Positions 6,543 through 9,103 of a stretch of 9,103 nt of DNA are shown here, one piece after another. The DNA comes from JANJTY01 sp038257155. Its GTDB lineage: Bacteria > Pseudomonadota > Gammaproteobacteria > Xanthomonadales > Xanthomonadaceae. Below the pieces are notes generated by a model, which saw only the letters and a program-made list of their open reading frames with translations, was not told the DNA's origin and did not search any database. The translations under genes were made by a program, and so were the position numbers. The stretch is from assembly GCA_038257155.1 (NCBI GenBank), contig JBBSJP010000082.1, positions 1-9,103 of the forward strand, written 5' to 3'. The first letter of the stretch is position 1; every line of letters starts with the position of its first letter.

Positions 6543-6548
6543 TCCTGC

Positions 6549-8678
6549 ATGTCGTCTAATCTGGCCAGTCCCGCGCTTCCCGCCCTGCCGCAGCACCTTA
6601 CGCCCGAAGCACGCCAGGCGCGCGCCTTCCAGCTGGCGACGGCGCGCACCAACTACAACTACATGCGCAGCTATCTGGATGCGGTGCCGATGTCGGCTGA
6701 TTGTCCGTCGTCCGAAAAGTTCAGCCTCGACTACGAGACCCAGGTGCTCAAGGTGTTCGTGCCGATGCTGGAGAACTTCAAGTCGGTCGTGGCGATGCTG
6801 CTCGAGCGCGAGCTGAAGGGCGATCTGCCCACCCAGGCGCTAACCGATATCCGCGTCGCCTGGGAGAAGTTCGATCAGGAGTTCAGCGTGCTGCATCCCT
6901 TGCGTGATGCCAAGGATCTGCACGCCTTGCTGAAGGCGCTGGCCGAGTTGCCGCCGGCGCTGGAGGGCCTGGTCAATATCCCCAGGGACATCGAGGCGAT
7001 GATCACGGGACTTGACCGGATGTTCAAGGAAATGCTCGCGGAGGGGCCAACCGCATTCCTGAAATCGACGCTCTACGACATGCTCAATGGGCCGCATGGC
7101 CGGGCATATCTGCAGGCCGGAAGCCTCGACGACTATGCCCTGTTGTTTCCGGTCATGCCCAAGCCGGCCGCCCTGACGATTGCGCGTCAAGCCTGGATGC
7201 CCGCCGAGGGCGAGCCCTGCGAACAGGACTGGTTCTTCGGCCAGCTGCAGATCGCTGGCTTCAATACCACCCAGTTGCGTGGCGTGGTGCTCGACACGGC
7301 TGAAGGCGCAGATGCGATGCTGCTGGCCGAATTGCAGGGCAAGATGCCGGTAACCGACGTGGTCCTGCAGCGGGTCAGCGGCGATGCGGGCATCAGCCTG
7401 GCGCAGGCCGCTCGCGACGGCCGCCTGTACGTCGTCGACTACAGCCAGCTCGAAGGCGCCAAGACCGAGCCGCTGCACGGCGAACAGCGCTACATCACCG
7501 CGCCGATTGGCCTGTTCTTGTGGAACCCGACGCCGCCGCAGGGTTTTCCACCGCAGGGCGCATTGCAGCCGATCGCCATCCAGCTCGGCCAGGCCTTCGA
7601 TGCCGAGGCCACGCCAATCTTCACTCCGAACGATTGTGCCAATGCCAACGACGCCAACGGTCTGAAATGGCGGATCGCCAAGTACACGATGAACGTGTGC
7701 AGCGCGATCCAGCACGAGGCCGTGGCTCACCTTGGCGACACCCATCTGATCATCGAGCCGATGATCGTTGCCATGCACCGGCAGCTGCCTGCGGAGCATC
7801 CACTGCACAAGCTGCTGATCCCGCACTTCCGCTTCACCATCAATATCAATGACGACGCGATCCACAGCCTGATCGTGCCGGGCGGCGTGGTGGCCTGCAA
7901 TGTAGGTATCGCGATCGAGTCGAGTCTTGATCTGGTCAGCCGCGCGCACCTGGCCTGGCGCTGGGACGAGCACGTCCCGGCGCGCGAGTTCGCGCGACGC
8001 GGCGTTGACCGGCTGCCGGCATTCCCGTTTCGCGATGATACCCTGCTGCTATGGCGCGCGATCCATGACTACGTTGGCGCTTACTTGCGCGTCTACTACC
8101 GCAACGATCAGGACGTGATCGAAGACATCGAGCTGCAGGGCTGGATCTGGGAGCTGACCGCACCGCAGTACTGTGGATTCAAGGGGCTCGACGGTCTCAC
8201 TTCCACCGGCGATGCGCAGCGCCCCTGGCGCATCGAAAGCCTCGATTACCTGGTCGAGATGGTAGCGCTGATCCTCTACACCGCGGGACCGCGGCACGCC
8301 TCGGTGAATTACGCCCAGTATCCGTTGATGTCCTACGTGCCGAGTGTTGGCGGCAGCCTGTACCGGCCCTCGCCGACGCGCAGCACCACGTTGAACTCCA
8401 TCAACGACTGCCTGCCCTGGTACCCGCCGCTCGACATCGCGCTGTACGGTGCAACCTTCGAATTCCTGCTGAGTTCGGTGCAGTACGACAGCTTCGGACG
8501 CTACGAGCACAACCCGCGCGATCCGTACTTCACCGATCCCCGCGTGCAGCCGCTGGTGGCCGATTTGCAGGATGCGCTTGCCCTGGTCGAGATCGAGATC
8601 CGCAAACGCAACAGCGAACGTCCGTTGCCCTATCCGTTCCAGCTGCCTTCGCAGATTCCCAACAGCATCAGCATTTAG
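6549..8678 (+). CDS. Bacterial lipoxygenase (non-heme iron fatty acid dioxygenase)
   Basis: The protein has 709 residues. Lipoxygenases insert O2 into polyunsaturated fatty acids to give hydroperoxides. All five iron ligands can be placed by the family pattern: His389 and His394 in HEAVAH, His583 and Asn587 in HASVN, and the C-terminal Ile709 whose carboxylate binds iron. Family motifs include DWFFGQLQIAGFNT, WRIAKYTMNV, the stretch around GDTHLIIEP, HPLHKLLIPHFRFT, DYVGAYLRVYY and NYAQYPLMSYVPS. The first ~175 residues are predicted mainly helical (VLKVFVPMLENFKSVV, DIEAMITGLDRMF). They stand where eukaryotic enzymes have a PLAT beta-barrel, as in the lid of Pseudomonas aeruginosa LoxA. Unlike LoxA, no signal peptide is visible (start MSSNLASPALPALPQ), so the enzyme should be cytoplasmic or exported by another route. 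The gene stands alone and diverges from the MBL gene. Regiospecificity cannot be read from the sequence. Bacterial lipoxygenases are patchily distributed, which fits gene transfer. Confidence 0.93.
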   Translation: MSSNLASPALPALPQHLTPEARQARAFQLATARTNYNYMRSYLDAVPMSADCPSSEKFSLDYETQVLKVFVPMLENFKSVVAMLLERELKGDLPTQALTDIRVAWEKFDQEFSVLHPLRDAKDLHALLKALAELPPALEGLVNIPRDIEAMITGLDRMFKEMLAEGPTAFLKSTLYDMLNGPHGRAYLQAGSLDDYALLFPVMPKPAALTIARQAWMPAEGEPCEQDWFFGQLQIAGFNTTQLRGVVLDTAEGADAMLLAELQGKMPVTDVVLQRVSGDAGISLAQAARDGRLYVVDYSQLEGAKTEPLHGEQRYITAPIGLFLWNPTPPQGFPPQGALQPIAIQLGQAFDAEATPIFTPNDCANANDANGLKWRIAKYTMNVCSAIQHEAVAHLGDTHLIIEPMIVAMHRQLPAEHPLHKLLIPHFRFTININDDAIHSLIVPGGVVACNVGIAIESSLDLVSRAHLAWRWDEHVPAREFARRGVDRLPAFPFRDDTLLLWRAIHDYVGAYLRVYYRNDQDVIEDIELQGWIWELTAPQYCGFKGLDGLTSTGDAQRPWRIESLDYLVEMVALILYTAGPRHASVNYAQYPLMSYVPSVGGSLYRPSPTRSTTLNSINDCLPWYPPLDIALYGATFEFLLSSVQYDSFGRYEHNPRDPYFTDPRVQPLVADLQDALALVEIEIRKRNSERPLPYPFQLPSQIPNSISI

Positions 8679-8691
8679 GCGAAGCCCGGAG

Positions 8692-8709
8692 GGCGGATCT
8701 TGATCCGCC
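8692..8709 (+). terminator. Perfect hairpin just after the lipoxygenase gene
   Basis: GGCGGATC and GATCCGCC pair fully around a 2-nt TT spacer, starting 13 nt after the stop codon. The position suits a terminator or mRNA 3'-end stabiliser, but no U-run follows, so Rho-independent termination is uncertain. The left arm sequence recurs after the kinase gene, which suggests a dispersed palindromic repeat. Confidence 0.45.
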
Positions 8710-8734
8710 ATTGCGGGGTGTTGCGCTTGTTTCC

Positions 8735-8782
8735 GCAACTGCAATTGCAACCGCAACTGCAACTGCAAGATCAAGATCAACC
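8735..8782 (+). repeat. Degenerate hexanucleotide tandem repeat
   Basis: Eight consecutive 6-bp units run GCAACT, GCAATT, GCAACC, GCAACT, GCAACT, GCAAGA, TCAAGA, TCAACC. No start codon, ribosome site or protein signal on either strand suggests it is coding. A long minus-strand frame reads through it as a Leu-Gln-rich stretch, which is an artefact of the repeat. Confidence 0.75.
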
Positions 8783-8790
8783 GCTTTCGC

Positions 8791-8895
8791 GCCCCTACGG
8801 GGCCACGAGTCACTTTCTCTTGCTTGCCCAAGAGAAAGTAACCAAAGAGAAGGGCACCCCGGATTTCCCGCCCCGCGCGAGAAGCGCGCGCGGGG
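8791..8895. repeat. Hairpin-rich block resembling an interspersed Xanthomonadales repeat
   Basis: Three stem-loops stand in a row. The first is GCCCC-TAC-GGGGC (8791-8803). The second pairs GTCACTTTCTCTTG (8809-8822) with CAAGAGAAAGTAAC (8829-8842), a 14-bp stem with one mismatch and a 6-nt loop. The third pairs CCCCGCGCG (8871-8879) with CGCGCGGGG (8887-8895). From memory, the stretch around the second stem and the following ACCAAAGAGAAGGGCACCCC recurs many times in Xanthomonas, Stenotrophomonas and Lysobacter genomes, often downstream of genes and often mis-annotated as small proteins. This was not checked by search. Confidence 0.6.
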
Positions 8896-9015
8896 TACCC
8901 TGCGTTGCTCAGAATCCGTCGGCCGGCGCGAACTCGGCCATCCATGGCCTCGGACATGCGCGCCTTTCCCCGCCGGATTATTCCGCTACTCGGCGGAAAA
9001 TGAACGGGGAATCAA

Positions 9016-9099
9016 AGCCAAGAGCCAAGAGCCAAGAGCCAAGAGCCAAGAGCCAAGAGCCAAGAGCCAAGAGCCAAGAGCCAAGAGCCAAGAGCCAAG
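9016..9099. repeat. Perfect heptanucleotide tandem array, 12 copies of AGCCAAG
   Basis: Twelve identical 7-bp units run without a single mismatch, and CGCC follows to the window edge, so the array may end here or resume outside. As 7 is not a multiple of 3, three units make a 21-bp period that encodes a cyclic heptapeptide in every frame (SQEPRAK on plus, LGSWLLA on minus). Copy number is expected to vary by slippage. No start or ribosome site is visible nearby, so it is treated as noncoding. Confidence 0.9.
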
Positions 9100-9103
9100 C
9101 GCC

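Noticed and set aside
6840..7973. A 377-codon minus-strand frame inside the lipoxygenase gene
   Set aside because: It is a GC-driven shadow; the plus strand carries all lipoxygenase iron ligands.
8049..8957. A 302-codon minus-strand frame across the lipoxygenase 3' end and the repeat field
   Set aside because: It reads through hexamer repeats and hairpins as Leu-Gln runs and then antisense lipoxygenase, with no protein family signal. Such frames are a common artefact of this repeat block.

Overview
The window is a GC-rich bacterial chromosome segment. The gene families and the repeat-rich 3' end look most like a gammaproteobacterium of the Xanthomonadales/Lysobacterales (Rhodanobacteraceae or Lysobacteraceae type). 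This placement rests on memory of similar sequences: CSLREA/beta-helix surface proteins, Pknb-type kinases with kinesin-light-chain TPRs, an interspersed hairpin block around 8790-8895 and AGCCAAG heptamer repeats. No database search was possible. No rRNA, tRNA, CRISPR array or intact mobile element was seen.

Layout. (1) 1-558, minus strand: the N-terminal part of an exported CSLREA-domain, beta-helix-like protein that runs off the left edge. (2) 559-1348: about 790 bp without an intact gene, holding a decayed IS91-type transposase tail (about 887-1030) and, near its end, the first copy of a 40-bp upstream element (1283-1322). (3) 1349-2191, plus: a 280-residue secreted protein with two small SH3/Tudor-like modules and a separate C-terminal domain. 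(4) 2266-2305: second copy of the 40-bp element. (5) 2450-5137, plus: an 895-residue membrane Ser/Thr protein kinase with TTG start, kinase domain, one membrane segment and seven 42-residue TPRs. (6) 5336-6199, minus: an ETHE1/Blh-type metallo-beta-lactamase-fold enzyme, probably a persulfide dioxygenase or close relative. (7) 6200-6548: a divergent intergenic region with a nested imperfect inverted repeat of about 169 bp. (8) 6549-8678, plus: a bacterial lipoxygenase with all five expected iron ligands. (9) 8679-9103: a noncoding repeat field with several hairpins, degenerate hexamers and 12 perfect heptamers.

How the genes may work together. The secreted protein gene and the kinase gene are co-directional, and each is preceded by the same 40-bp element (about 83% identical). 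This suggests a shared promoter or operator and hence co-regulation of a kinase with a predicted periplasmic TPR sensor and an exported small-barrel protein. The lipoxygenase and the MBL enzyme are divergent around the long palindrome. A link between them through oxidised lipid or sulfur chemistry is possible but unproven.

The strongest candidates for something undescribed are the duplicated upstream element and the 169-bp nested palindrome. Both were read directly from the sequence, and their functions are inference.
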